Assembly: GCF_002006345.1 (NCBI RefSeq)
Contig: NZ_LZZM01000127.1
Location: 1-64,000 of the forward strand
DNA from: Clostridium puniceum
GTDB lineage: Bacteria; Bacillota; Clostridia; Clostridiales; Clostridiaceae
DNA: 64,000 nt
Direction: 5' to 3'
Made by a program: the position numbers and the translations under genes. The notes beneath the pieces were generated by a model. It did not search any database. It had not been told where the DNA came from and worked only from the letters and a program-made list of their open reading frames with translations. Positions 1-7,589 of the stretch are shown piece by piece; within the stretch, counting starts at the first letter, position 1; every line of letters begins with the position of its first letter.

Positions 1-1
1 G

Positions 2-112
2 GAAGGTAGTGTAAATAAATTAAAGGTAATTAAGCGCATTATGTATGGCAGATGTAGTTTTGCTTTGTTAAGAAGCAAAATTCTAAATCTCGAATACCTA
101 AAATTCAACTAA
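2..112 (+). CDS. C-terminal end of an ISL3-like transposase (cut by window edge)
   Basis: An open frame enters from the left edge and ends at a TAA at 110-112. The last 36 residues contain LKVIKRIMYGRCSFALLR, which resembles the conserved C-terminus of DDE transposases of the ISL3/IS204/IS1001 group (lysine/arginine-rich tail followed by MYGR-x-SF-x-LLR). Only this tail is visible, so the catalytic DDE residues, the ends of the element and its integrity cannot be judged. It marks the left side of the island as a mobile-element junction. Family assignment is from recalled consensus, not a search. Confidence 0.6.
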   Translation, partial: EGSVNKLKVIKRIMYGRCSFALLRSKILNLEYLKFN

Positions 113-114
113 CA

Positions 115-462
115 TTGGAAAGAACCACTTTCATATTAACATTTATAATTAGAGCTTATTTTGAAGCAGTGAAAGGAAATAAAGAAGAAGCTTTAAGGTA
201 TATAGAAGATTATGTTAATAAAGAAAAAAAGAGAAAAGTAATTTTTAGTTTGAAAAAATCGACTCTTGTTTATGACAAATTTAATTATGATATAGAAAAT
301 AATTATTTTCTTGGAATGACCTATCTAAAATTAAATGAGTCACAATTGGCAAAAGAATATTTTAGTAAAGCAAGTAAGAGTCAGTATGAAAATTATTTTT
401 CAAAGAAGGCAGGAGAGTATTTAGAAGGACTTGAGAATGAGAATAAAAATACCACAATTTAA
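115..462 (+). CDS. TPR-like protein fragment
   Basis: The frame opens at a TTG three bases after the stop of the transposase tail and no ribosome binding site precedes it, so this is probably the C-terminal part of a larger gene cut by the insertion. The 115 residues are helical and charged, with a TPR-like segment near residues 62-90 (NYFLGMTYLKLNESQLAKEY). Function is unknown. A clear terminator follows at 518-552. Confidence 0.4.
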   Translation: MERTTFILTFIIRAYFEAVKGNKEEALRYIEDYVNKEKKRKVIFSLKKSTLVYDKFNYDIENNYFLGMTYLKLNESQLAKEYFSKASKSQYENYFSKKAGEYLEGLENENKNTTI

Positions 463-517
463 TGTTGAGATTGTACTTAAGTATGTTAAATGATTAATCT
501 CTGATAAGAGCTGGGAT

Positions 518-552
518 AATGAGAGTTTATGCAAAGTAAACTCTCATTTTTA
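518..552 (+). terminator. Rho-independent terminator
   Basis: AATGAGAGTTTA and TAAACTCTCATT form a 12-bp stem around the loop TGCAAAG and are followed by a T-run. It ends transcription from the TPR fragment. A nearly identical stem recurs at 53833. Confidence 0.8.
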
Positions 553-572
553 TTGGAATTAAAAAATAATGA

Positions 573-779
573 TTATAGATTAATAGAATTAAAGTCTATT
601 TCTAGATTATCATAAATGCTTACTTTAATTTTATCATTAAGGGTATAGGATGTAGGAGCATCATATCCATTTTCAGTTGGCACATAAACCAATATGTTAT
701 TTTTCATTGGGTTTATAATCCAATATTCTTTAACATTAAATTTATAACCTTCATTATTAGTAGCAACTTCATTTTTATT
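573..779 (-). pseudogene. Uma2-family nuclease, C-terminal remnant
   Basis: Reading the minus strand from about 779 to a TAA at 575-573 gives an uninterrupted 68-residue frame with no start codon context. It contains VKEYWIINPMKNNILVYV and ends in KVSIYDNLEIDFNSINL. That matches the end of the Uma2 (DUF820, PD-(D/E)XK-like) family, where GVKEYWIVDP is followed by a short beta strand and a final 'L..L.ID...IF' segment. The N-terminal two thirds, including the first acidic catalytic residues, are missing, so this is a dead remnant. Nothing else is recognisable between it and the next gene at 954. Confidence 0.6.
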
Positions 780-953
780 AGATTATTTTATGAAAAGAAT
801 GTTTGTTTTGGAGTTTTAAGTGATAAAATAGTGTTTTAGAATCTAGAAGGAAAGTGTTTAATAATATGATAAAATTATGGGATATTAATATAGAATATAG
901 TAAAATTAAATTTAATTAATAAGAAATTTGAGGTTTCAAAGGAGATGATGAAG

Positions 954-1395
954 GTGATTATAGGGTGCACAAAAAAATTACAAGATGAGATAGGATTAGT
1001 AACTCAAAAGAATAGAGTGGAAGAAAGTGAATTATTTTCTTGGAGTGCTAATTTGATTAAGCTTAAGCGAAGAAAAGCAGTCGTAGTAGTAAATGACAAA
1101 AATAGATTTGGGTTTGTTCTTTTTGGGCTTAAAAAAAAGGACTTTATAAAAATAGAAGAATTAATTTTACAAGGCATAAGAAAATCTCTTCAACAGTTAA
1201 AGATAAAAAAAGAAATAATATGGAGCACCAGAGGATGTTGGTGGAATAACAGAATATGAAGAATATCTTGAAATCATGGGAAATGCTACACATCTAGAAC
1301 ATGAAAGTATGAAACGCTGGGCGGATAGTCAAAGGTACAGAAAATTTGATATAGATATTGTAAATAGAAGGTTAAAACATATCGCTTGGGAGTAA
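954..1395 (+). pseudogene. DUF6933 / pRiA4b ORF-3-like fusion, broken
   Basis: The N-terminal part (from GTG 954, nine bases after an AAAGGAG) reads MIIGCTKKLQDE and continues LFSWSANLIKLKRRKAVVVV, the pattern I associate with DUF6933. Around 1215-1222 the frame is lost: the original frame stops at 1259, whereas the next frame continues as APEDVGGITEYEEYLEIM...DIVNRRLKHIAWE and stops at 1395. That second part matches the C-terminus of the plasmid pRiA4b ORF-3-like family (PPEDVGG...YE.FL...FD...VN..L). The middle of the pRiA4b domain is absent, so an internal deletion plus frameshift is likely. The ATGs at 945 and 948 lie too close to the Shine-Dalgarno to be preferred. Confidence 0.6.
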
Positions 1396-2102
1396 TGGTG
1401 GAAATTATGGATATAATAAACAAAATATTTAGAAATATGAAAAAGGAGTTGTTTTTAGAGCAATTGATACAATTAGATTTTGAGCTTCAAAAAGGATATG
1501 AATATTTAGAAAATCATGAAGAGGATAAAGCTATAAAGATATGGTGTGAAGCTTGGAATGAAATGATGGATTATATGCAGAAAAATAATTTGAAATCATT
1601 TGAAAGTTTTAATGAGATTTTTAATGGAAGAATATATATTATGAATTGGATTAATGATTTTGGTAGCAACTTATATTGTGTAATTGAAAATTCAAGAAAT
1701 ATTGAGATTATTAAATCTTATGGAAATATACGAATTCTATTAAATGAACAAATTCAAAATTTCATTGAAATAAAAGATGAAATTGGCATTGAAAATGCAA
1801 AAAGAGCTATAGCAGAAACTTATTTTATTATGGGAGATATTGAAAAAGGTGAGGCACTTTTTAAAAGTTATTTAGAAGAAACACCTGAATGGGGGTGGGG
1901 ATGGATAGGATGGTCTGATCAGTATTGGATATGTAAAGGTGACGAGGCGGATTTTGTAAGTGGAGAAGTATTATTATTGAAAGCTCTTGAGGTACCCGGA
2001 TTGAAAGATAAGAAAGATGTGGAAGATAGATTGCTTGAGTTGTATAGTGAATCTGAACAATATGAAAAATTACAAAGTTTAAAGAAGAAGATATTAGAGT
2101 AA
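1395..2102 (+). CDS. Uncharacterised TPR-like protein
   Basis: About 235 residues, acidic and helical, with repeat-like segments at residues 25-60 (GYEYLENHEEDKAIKIWCEAW) and 140-170 (YFIMGDIEKGEALFKSYLEE), followed by a tryptophan-rich stretch (PEWGWGWIGWSDQYW). The proposed ATG overlaps the stop of the preceding pseudogene (TAATG), suggesting former translational coupling; an ATG at 1407 is also possible. Proteins of this shape are often found beside pRiA4b ORF-3, SEC-C and DUF6155 genes, as here. No catalytic motif is visible and no function is proposed. Confidence 0.6.
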   Translation: MVEIMDIINKIFRNMKKELFLEQLIQLDFELQKGYEYLENHEEDKAIKIWCEAWNEMMDYMQKNNLKSFESFNEIFNGRIYIMNWINDFGSNLYCVIENSRNIEIIKSYGNIRILLNEQIQNFIEIKDEIGIENAKRAIAETYFIMGDIEKGEALFKSYLEETPEWGWGWIGWSDQYWICKGDEADFVSGEVLLLKALEVPGLKDKKDVEDRLLELYSESEQYEKLQSLKKKILE

Positions 2103-2173
2103 GCTATAATAATGAAATACATAAATAGGTATTTAGAATGATAGTTAAATTTTTTGTATGGGTGGTAAAGTAG

Positions 2174-3147
2174 TTGAAAAAGAAGAAATATATATTAAGT
2201 GTTAGTGAAATTAAAAATATACTAAAAATGAAAGTAAAGAAGAGTTAATTAAATTAGTTATAGATAGTTATAAAGCTATTCCTCAACTAAAAGAATATAT
2301 AACTATTAAATATGCAGGGCAAGATGAAATTGAGCAGATAGCAGAAGCTTATAAGAATAAAATTTTTAATGTGTTTTTTCCTAAAAACATTAATGCACCA
2401 TTTAAAATAAGTAATGCAAAAAAGGCAATAAGCGAGTTTAAAAAGTTATGTTCAGATGAAAAACTTATATTAGACGTAATGCTTTATTTTGTGGAGATGG
2501 GCATTGAATTTACTTGTGCATATGGTGATATAAATGAAGGTTTTTATGAGAGCGTTGAAGGAATGTATGAAGCCGCAGTAAGTGATATTAACAAATGTAA
2601 AGATTCAGAAATTTTTAATATCTATAAAGATAGAATAAAAGCTGTTATTGATTGTACAAAAGGAATCGGATGGGGATTTCATGAGGAGCTTAAGGAGATA
2701 TATTCTGGAATTAAGTGGCTTAATCTAGAGGACTTTGATATTTATCTAAGTGAAATCAAGGTTATTAAAGAGTATATATCAAATAGATTAAGAGAAAGAA
2801 AAGGTATTCCTGGTTTAAATAATGAAAATAATATTGATGAAGTAATAAGCGATGTTATAGATTCAGATGAAATATTTCTTTCAAAAATGGAGTCACAAGG
2901 TTATGATTTTAGCAATGATGAGGAGTATGATTTTATATTGGAAAGAACAGGCTACTCTTTTGAACCTGTACAATTTATTTTGTGGCAGAGATATTGTTAT
3001 GAGATGAAAAATGATTATTGGACATATGATAGAGGTAAATGCAACAAATGTGGTAGTAGTGAGTTATATCTTAAAGAGGTGATTAATGAAGATTTTGCAG
3101 ATAGAGTTATATGTAAAGTGTGTGGAACTGAATATATAAGAAATTAG
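2174..3147 (+). pseudogene. DUF6155-family protein with a frameshift in an A5 run
   Basis: The start at TTG 2174 gives LKKKKYILSVSEIKNILK and then runs into a stop at 2246. One frame over, NESKEELIKLVIDSYKAIPQLKEYI continues without interruption to the stop at 3147. The switch point is a run of five A residues at 2224-2228. The joined product (about 323 residues) fits DUF6155: a short helical head, an 'L.EYI..KY' segment, a long helical body, and then a C-terminal zinc ribbon (CNKCGSSELYL...CKVCGTEY). The open part alone starts inside the domain (PKNINAPFKISNAKKAI). It may be a real null allele, a phase-variable homopolymer or a sequencing error. Confidence 0.65.
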
Positions 3148-3171
3148 AAATAGGGGAGCTAATAATAAAGC

Positions 3172-3393
3172 ATGGGAAAAAAGAAAAAATTTAAAAAACA
3201 TACAAATAATAAGATTGAAATATGGACAGAAGAACAAGCTGAAGAATATTTAAAAGGAATATATGGTATGGAGTTTATAGCTGGGTTTACAGAAGGTGGA
3301 GTTCCATATGGAATATTTGAAGAGGATTTAGAAATAGATATGGTATATGAATCGGAGAAGGTTGAGGATTCTTGTGATGAACTGCCATTTTAG
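3172..3393 (+). CDS. Small acidic protein of unknown function
   Basis: 73 residues: a lysine-rich start (MGKKKKFKKH), then a compact segment with TEEQAEEYLKGIYGMEFIAGFTEGG, and a very acidic C-terminus ending DELPF. A GGGGAG sits 10-15 bases before the ATG. It lies 24 bases after the DUF6155 gene, so the two were probably co-transcribed. I do not recognise the family. Confidence 0.6.
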   Translation: MGKKKKFKKHTNNKIEIWTEEQAEEYLKGIYGMEFIAGFTEGGVPYGIFEEDLEIDMVYESEKVEDSCDELPF

Positions 3394-3453
3394 AAATGTG
3401 GAAGAGTAATAATAAAAGAGAAGATACACTATGTATAAAGGATGATAAAAATA

Positions 3454-5115
3454 ATGAATTATAATAATTTTATTAAAGTGGTAGATGAAAAACTAGCTAC
3501 CATGTCTGATAATGAGAAAGACAAGTGGATTCACAACTTAGCACGTACAATTCAAGAAGATGAAAGAGCTAAATTTTTGAATTCTTTAAATAGTGAAAAC
3601 AATTATGATGAGATTATTCATGATATTGAAGAAATACAAGATTGGAGCAAAAAAATACAAAATGGAGACATTTATTTTGAATGTAGTTATTGTGAAGTAT
3701 ATGGTGAAAACTATTGGATAGATGATTCCTATGAGTATTATGATACTTATGAAATAGGAAAAAAGCTAACTTTTGCTTTTCAAGTAGCTGAAAGTTTATT
3801 GTATCAAAAAAGGTATAAGGAATCTTTCGATTTATACAATTTGCTTATGAACATGAGGTTTAGAGCATATGATAGTGATGCAGAAGAGACACATGAATTA
3901 GAACTTCAAGAATTAGCTCTTGAAAGATTAGTTTCTTTGAATATTAAGCTAATAGTACTTAACTTAATATATGCAAAATATCATACTTCTGAAGGAAAAG
4001 AGAGGGCATCAGCTGTTTTTACATATTTAAAATTGAATATTTCAAATAATATAAGGTTGGAAGAGTTTTTTTCTGTAGGTCCAGAAGAACTAGTAGACAT
4101 AGATGTATTTTTGGATGATTTGATTACATGTTTAAAGAGTGAAAATGGAGATTTTGCAGCAAATTTGTTATATGAAGCTTGTATTCTTTTGGGTGGAGTA
4201 GAAAAGTTAGATAATATTGCTAGAGAAATGGTTCAAAAGCATCCTATTTTATATTTAAAAGCATGTGAGTATTTAATCAGTGAAAGAAGATTAGATGAAT
4301 GTGAAAAGCTAGGGCTAGAGGCAATGGAGCAACTCAATAAAGATCTGATTATTAGAGGTAAGGTGGCTGATTTAACTGCAAAGACTGCAAAAGAATTAGA
4401 GCATAAAGAAATTGTCTTAGAATGTTATAGAATAGCTTTTCAATCAGAATCAACTTTAAATCACTTTTTAAGACTTTATGAAATTAAAAACGGTAACGAT
4501 ATATTAAACATTGAACTTGTAAAGGTGAAAACACTTCCTAAAAATTCATTTTTGGGATTTGGAAGCATTAATAATGAAATGGCAATTAATATTATTTCAA
4601 AGGAGCATAATAATATTCTCCACTTCTTTAATGGAGAAATTGATTATATTTATGAAAAATGTAATAAGAAAGATAAAAATTACTTAGGCTGGAGTGAGAA
4701 TTTAAAAGGTATCATTGTGCCTCTATTCATTTTATATTTAGACCAAAACAAAAGATTATCTAATGTTGGGCTAAAGTTAATAGAGGAGATTAAACATAGA
4801 TTGAATTATTCAGATGAGGATGAACAAAGTTTTATTGATAGATTTTTAATATGGAGGAGTAAATTTGAAATAACAAGTCAGCAATATGAAAAGTACATTA
4901 CCTGGTTACAAGAAGAGGTTGATAAAAGAACTGAGGCAGTTGTTGGCAACGGATTTAGAAAAAGTTATTATAAAGTTGCAGAACTAATATCTGCATTAGG
5001 AGAAACAATGGAATCACATGGTAATATAGGTGCAAAGAAAATCATTATAGAGAAGTATAAAAAAGTGCATTCTACAAAGAGAGCATTTAAGGCAGAGTTT
5101 GAAGTCTTAAAATAA
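3454..5115 (+). CDS. Large helical repeat protein, uncharacterised
   Basis: About 553 residues from ATG 3454, which has AAAGGATG about nine bases upstream; ATG 3442 is also in frame but lies inside that motif. The sequence is almost entirely helical, with TPR-like stretches (residues 110-200, and 260-330: YLKACEYLISERRLDECEKLGLEAMEQ). A cysteine pair near residue 75 (FECSYCEVYG) does not form a full SWIM CxCxnCxH motif. The helical body resembles the C-terminal region of the SWIM proteins at 23917 and 54045 in style only. Function is unknown. Confidence 0.55.
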   Translation: MNYNNFIKVVDEKLATMSDNEKDKWIHNLARTIQEDERAKFLNSLNSENNYDEIIHDIEEIQDWSKKIQNGDIYFECSYCEVYGENYWIDDSYEYYDTYEIGKKLTFAFQVAESLLYQKRYKESFDLYNLLMNMRFRAYDSDAEETHELELQELALERLVSLNIKLIVLNLIYAKYHTSEGKERASAVFTYLKLNISNNIRLEEFFSVGPEELVDIDVFLDDLITCLKSENGDFAANLLYEACILLGGVEKLDNIAREMVQKHPILYLKACEYLISERRLDECEKLGLEAMEQLNKDLIIRGKVADLTAKTAKELEHKEIVLECYRIAFQSESTLNHFLRLYEIKNGNDILNIELVKVKTLPKNSFLGFGSINNEMAINIISKEHNNILHFFNGEIDYIYEKCNKKDKNYLGWSENLKGIIVPLFILYLDQNKRLSNVGLKLIEEIKHRLNYSDEDEQSFIDRFLIWRSKFEITSQQYEKYITWLQEEVDKRTEAVVGNGFRKSYYKVAELISALGETMESHGNIGAKKIIIEKYKKVHSTKRAFKAEFEVLK

Positions 5116-5248
5116 GGTGCAATCAAAAAAATAACAAATATATCTGGTAGCTGTATTTAAATTATGGAATAGGAAATGACGATGAAGTAGAAAAATTCTA
5201 CTTGATAGCTGAGGGGTATAAGAGATTTTTTAATTAAATTAAGGTATC

Positions 5249-5289
5249 TTAACTGCCGCTGTATATTTAACAGAAGGCAGTTAATTTTT
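5249..5289 (+). terminator. Rho-independent terminator
   Basis: TTAACTGCC (5249-5257) pairs perfectly with GGCAGTTAA (5276-5284) and five T follow. It separates the upstream plus-strand gene from the convergent Rpn pseudogene. The 180 bases before it hold only a short frame (NDDEVEKFYLIAEGYKRFFN), a probable gene scrap. Confidence 0.75.
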
Positions 5290-5296
5290 GTATTCT

Positions 5297-6157
5297 CTAA
5301 AAATATTTCTTCAGTTCATCAATTGAATTTATGTCAAATATTTCGGTTCCTATAACTTCTAATACATCTTGAGGTAAAGCTCTTATGCTTTCTTTATATT
5401 CCTCTGGAACTATTTTAAATTTTTTAATTAATTGTTTTATTAGTATTTCAGCTGTTCCTTTTTCAATACCTTTCTCTAAACCTTCTTCATAAATCATTTT
5501 GCCTACTTCTGTTATGCTAACAACTTCCTTAAATTGTTTTTTTGAAACATCATCACCAAACTTGTCAAATAAAGCATAAAGCAACATTAAGCAATTATTT
5601 TTATCATCATTATCTTGAATATTCTTTGCTATTTCAATACTTTCTAAGGTAATTTCGCTTTTTGACTTTTTACTCCTCATTAATGGTATAAAACTTAGTG
5701 TCATAATATCTTGTTGAGTTAATTCTGTATTATTATTTACTTTATATTCTATGGTTTGCAATTTTTCGTCTCCATTAAAGTTTTTCATATAAAAAGATTT
5801 AATGTCGTATGTAATTGATCCACAATTTAGATGATTTACTGCATCAGTAATTTCAGAAGAATATACTACTATTGTATTTATATTCATTTTACTTTTGAAA
5901 TATAGGGATGCATCATAATATAAAAACCTTGAGATATCATCTTTTTTCTTGGTGGTTTGGAACTCTAAATGTAAATATTAACCATTGGTTGTATAAAATA
6001 ACTAATCCATAGCATTAGTTTTTATGTCAATGTTTTTAATTTCAGTTTCTGCTGGTGCGATTATTTTTAAATCTAAGTCAAAAAATTCTGATGCACTATC
6101 TTTGAAGATTTCCATTGCCTTTTTGAATACTGCATCTTCAATTTTATTATAATCCAT
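5297..6157 (-). pseudogene. Rpn-family recombination-promoting nuclease, two in-frame stops
   Basis: From ATG 6157 (with AAGGAG upstream on the minus strand) one frame runs to the stop at 5297, 287 codons, interrupted only by TAG at 6004-6002 (codon 52) and TAA at 5980-5978 (codon 60). Apart from these the frame is intact. After the stops it reads YLHLEFQTTKKKDDISRFLYYD, the PD-(D/E)XK core of Rpn/transposase-31 proteins in which D...ExQ is catalytic. The C-terminus has the typical GLEKGIEKGTAEILIKQLIKKF segment. The part from 5887 could still be made as a fragment without the first catalytic acidic residue, so it should be inactive. The adjacent hairpin repeats begin about 80 bases upstream. 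Confidence 0.75.
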
Positions 6158-6240
6158 ATTAAAACTCCTTCCAAGTAGATGTTATTTTAAGTTTTTCCAA
6201 TGAAAAGAATTTTATACAAACAAACATTCTCCAGAATATA

Positions 6241-6306
6241 ACCATATATATTCTTTAAGTTCCTAATTGTGCTATCGCACTCTTTATAAAGGTGCATATA
6301 TATGGT
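6241..6306. repeat. Long inverted repeat enclosing a reversed copy of the hairpin repeat
   Basis: ACCATATATA (6241-6250) and TATATATGGT (6297-6306) are exact inverted repeats. Between them lies TAATTGTGCTATCGCAC, which is close to the reverse complement of the repeat unit in the array at 6362-6480, so the array has an inverted partner here. Confidence 0.65.
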
Positions 6307-6361
6307 GAAGAAGATGCGCCCAAAATGCGGGATTGATCAAAATGGATAATTAAAATATACT

Positions 6362-6480
6362 CATATAAAAAAAGTGCGTAGCGCAATTAAGAACTTATGC
6401 CCATATAAAAAAAGTGCATAGCACAATTAAGAACTTATTCCCATATAAAAAAAGTGCATAGCACAATTAAGAATTTAATC
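6362..6480 (+). repeat. Tandem array of three 40-bp hairpin repeats
   Basis: Three units begin at 6362, 6402 and 6442. Each reads CATATAAAAAAAGTGC followed by (A/G)TAGC(A/G)C and AATTAAGAACTTAT, with a small hairpin (GTGC...GCAC type) in the middle. Units differ by only one to three bases. Related degenerate copies occur at 35050-35080 and 46582-46745. The units are contiguous, with no unique spacers, so this is not a CRISPR array. Confidence 0.8.
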
Positions 6481-6566
6481 AATAGTGCATATTAACAAAA
6501 AAATATTTTATAGGTATAATAAAAATAAAAAGTTGATATAGTATTTAAAGGGAATACTGAAAGCTA

Positions 6567-6875
6567 ATGAAGAGATATAATAAATTAGTAAGAGATAAAA
6601 TTCCCAAAATAATAAAAGCAGACGGAAGAGAATGTGAGACTTTAATTGTAGCTGGTGAAGAAAAGTACAAGCTTTTAGAAGAAAAATTACAGGAAGAAGT
6701 TAATGAATTTTTAGAGGATAAAAATTTAGAGGAATTAGCTGATGTAATGGAGGTTTTATTTGGGCTTGCGGATAGCTTAGGTTATAGTGAAGAGGAGCTT
6801 TTGAAGACTAGAGATAAGAAGAGAGAGGAACGTGGGGGATTTAAGGATGGGATTGTGCTTAAAAGTGTATTATAA
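6567..6875 (+). CDS. MazG-like nucleoside triphosphate pyrophosphohydrolase
   Basis: 102 residues starting MKRYNKLVRDKIPKII, the signature opening of phosphoribosyl-ATP pyrophosphohydrolase-like MazG proteins. The metal-binding acidic helices follow: EEKLQEEVNEFLE and NLEELADVMEVLF, which fit the ExxE...ExxD pattern. It is expected to cleave (d)NTPs to NMP and pyrophosphate in the cytoplasm, as housecleaning or nucleotide-level control. A TATAAT lies at 6515-6520. It is upstream of the YkgJ-like gene and the PLD-helicase; a different MazG-like gene follows the second PLD-helicase at 46270, so the association is worth noting. Substrate cannot be read from the sequence. Confidence 0.8.
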   Translation: MKRYNKLVRDKIPKIIKADGRECETLIVAGEEKYKLLEEKLQEEVNEFLEDKNLEELADVMEVLFGLADSLGYSEEELLKTRDKKREERGGFKDGIVLKSVL

Positions 6876-6912
6876 ATAGTTCATAAAAAGGAATAGCAGA
6901 GGAGAAGATATT

Positions 6913-7416
6913 GTGATAGAACCATGGAAAATAAAAGAAGCATTTGCAAAGGTGGAAAGGGAAAATTATAAATTTAGGATATATTTAAAAAATCATGCAG
7001 ATGTAGATGAGCTAGATGAACAATTTTTGGAATTACATAATGAATTATTTAAAGAATATGATTGTAGTAAATGTAGAAATTGTTGCAAAGAGTATACAGT
7101 AACCTTTGAAGAAAATGAAATAGAACAAGTTTATAAGTTACTTGGCATTACAAAAGAAGAATTTATGGATAAGTATATAGAGGAGACTGTTGAGGGATAT
7201 GATTTGAAAGCAAAGCCATGCTGTTTTTTAGCTAAAAATGGTGTTTGTGAGATTGAAAAATGTAAACCAGATGGCTGTAAAGACTACCCATTTACAAATA
7301 AGCCAGAAAGATTATTTAGTTTACTTAGTATAGTTGAGTGTTCAAGTGTATGTCCTATAGTTTTTGAAATGCTGGAAAGATTGAAGAAAATTTATGGGTT
7401 TAAGAGGAGATATTAA
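6913..7416 (+). CDS. YkgJ-family cysteine cluster protein
   Basis: 167 residues from GTG 6913 (AGGAGAAG nine to sixteen bases upstream). It has a cysteine cluster, CSKCRNCCKE near residues 55-65, followed by CCFLAKNGVCEIEKCKPDGCKDYPF (only the pattern matters: CC...C...C...C..YP) and a further C-S-S-V-C near the end. This is the YkgJ-type zinc/iron-chelating domain (CxxCxxCC plus CxxYxxRPxxC-like part). The biochemical role is unknown; members are predicted metal-cluster proteins. It lies 37 bases after the MazG-like gene and is probably co-transcribed with it. Confidence 0.75.
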   Translation: MIEPWKIKEAFAKVERENYKFRIYLKNHADVDELDEQFLELHNELFKEYDCSKCRNCCKEYTVTFEENEIEQVYKLLGITKEEFMDKYIEETVEGYDLKAKPCCFLAKNGVCEIEKCKPDGCKDYPFTNKPERLFSLLSIVECSSVCPIVFEMLERLKKIYGFKRRY

Positions 7417-7444
7417 TAAATAATATAATTCTAATTTATAATAT

Positions 7445-7482
7445 GCACATTATTTGTAGTAATTACAAGCAGTGTGCTTATT
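7445..7482 (+). terminator. Probable Rho-independent terminator
   Basis: GCACATTATTTGTA (7445-7458) pairs with TACAAGCAGTGTGC (7464-7477) with G-U pairs and one mismatch, followed by TTATTTGTATT. It would close the MazG-YkgJ unit. Confidence 0.55.
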
Positions 7483-7589
7483 TGTATTAATAAAAATATG
7501 CAAGCAGCATAATTTCAATGGAAGTAATATGACTGATGTGGTAAAATATTCATATATAGTGTTAGAAATTGAAAAATGAGGGGAATTTT

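Noticed and set aside
6362-6480. Possible CRISPR array from regularly spaced repeats
   Set aside because: The 40-bp units are contiguous without unique spacers and contain variable hairpins; no cas genes are present in the window.
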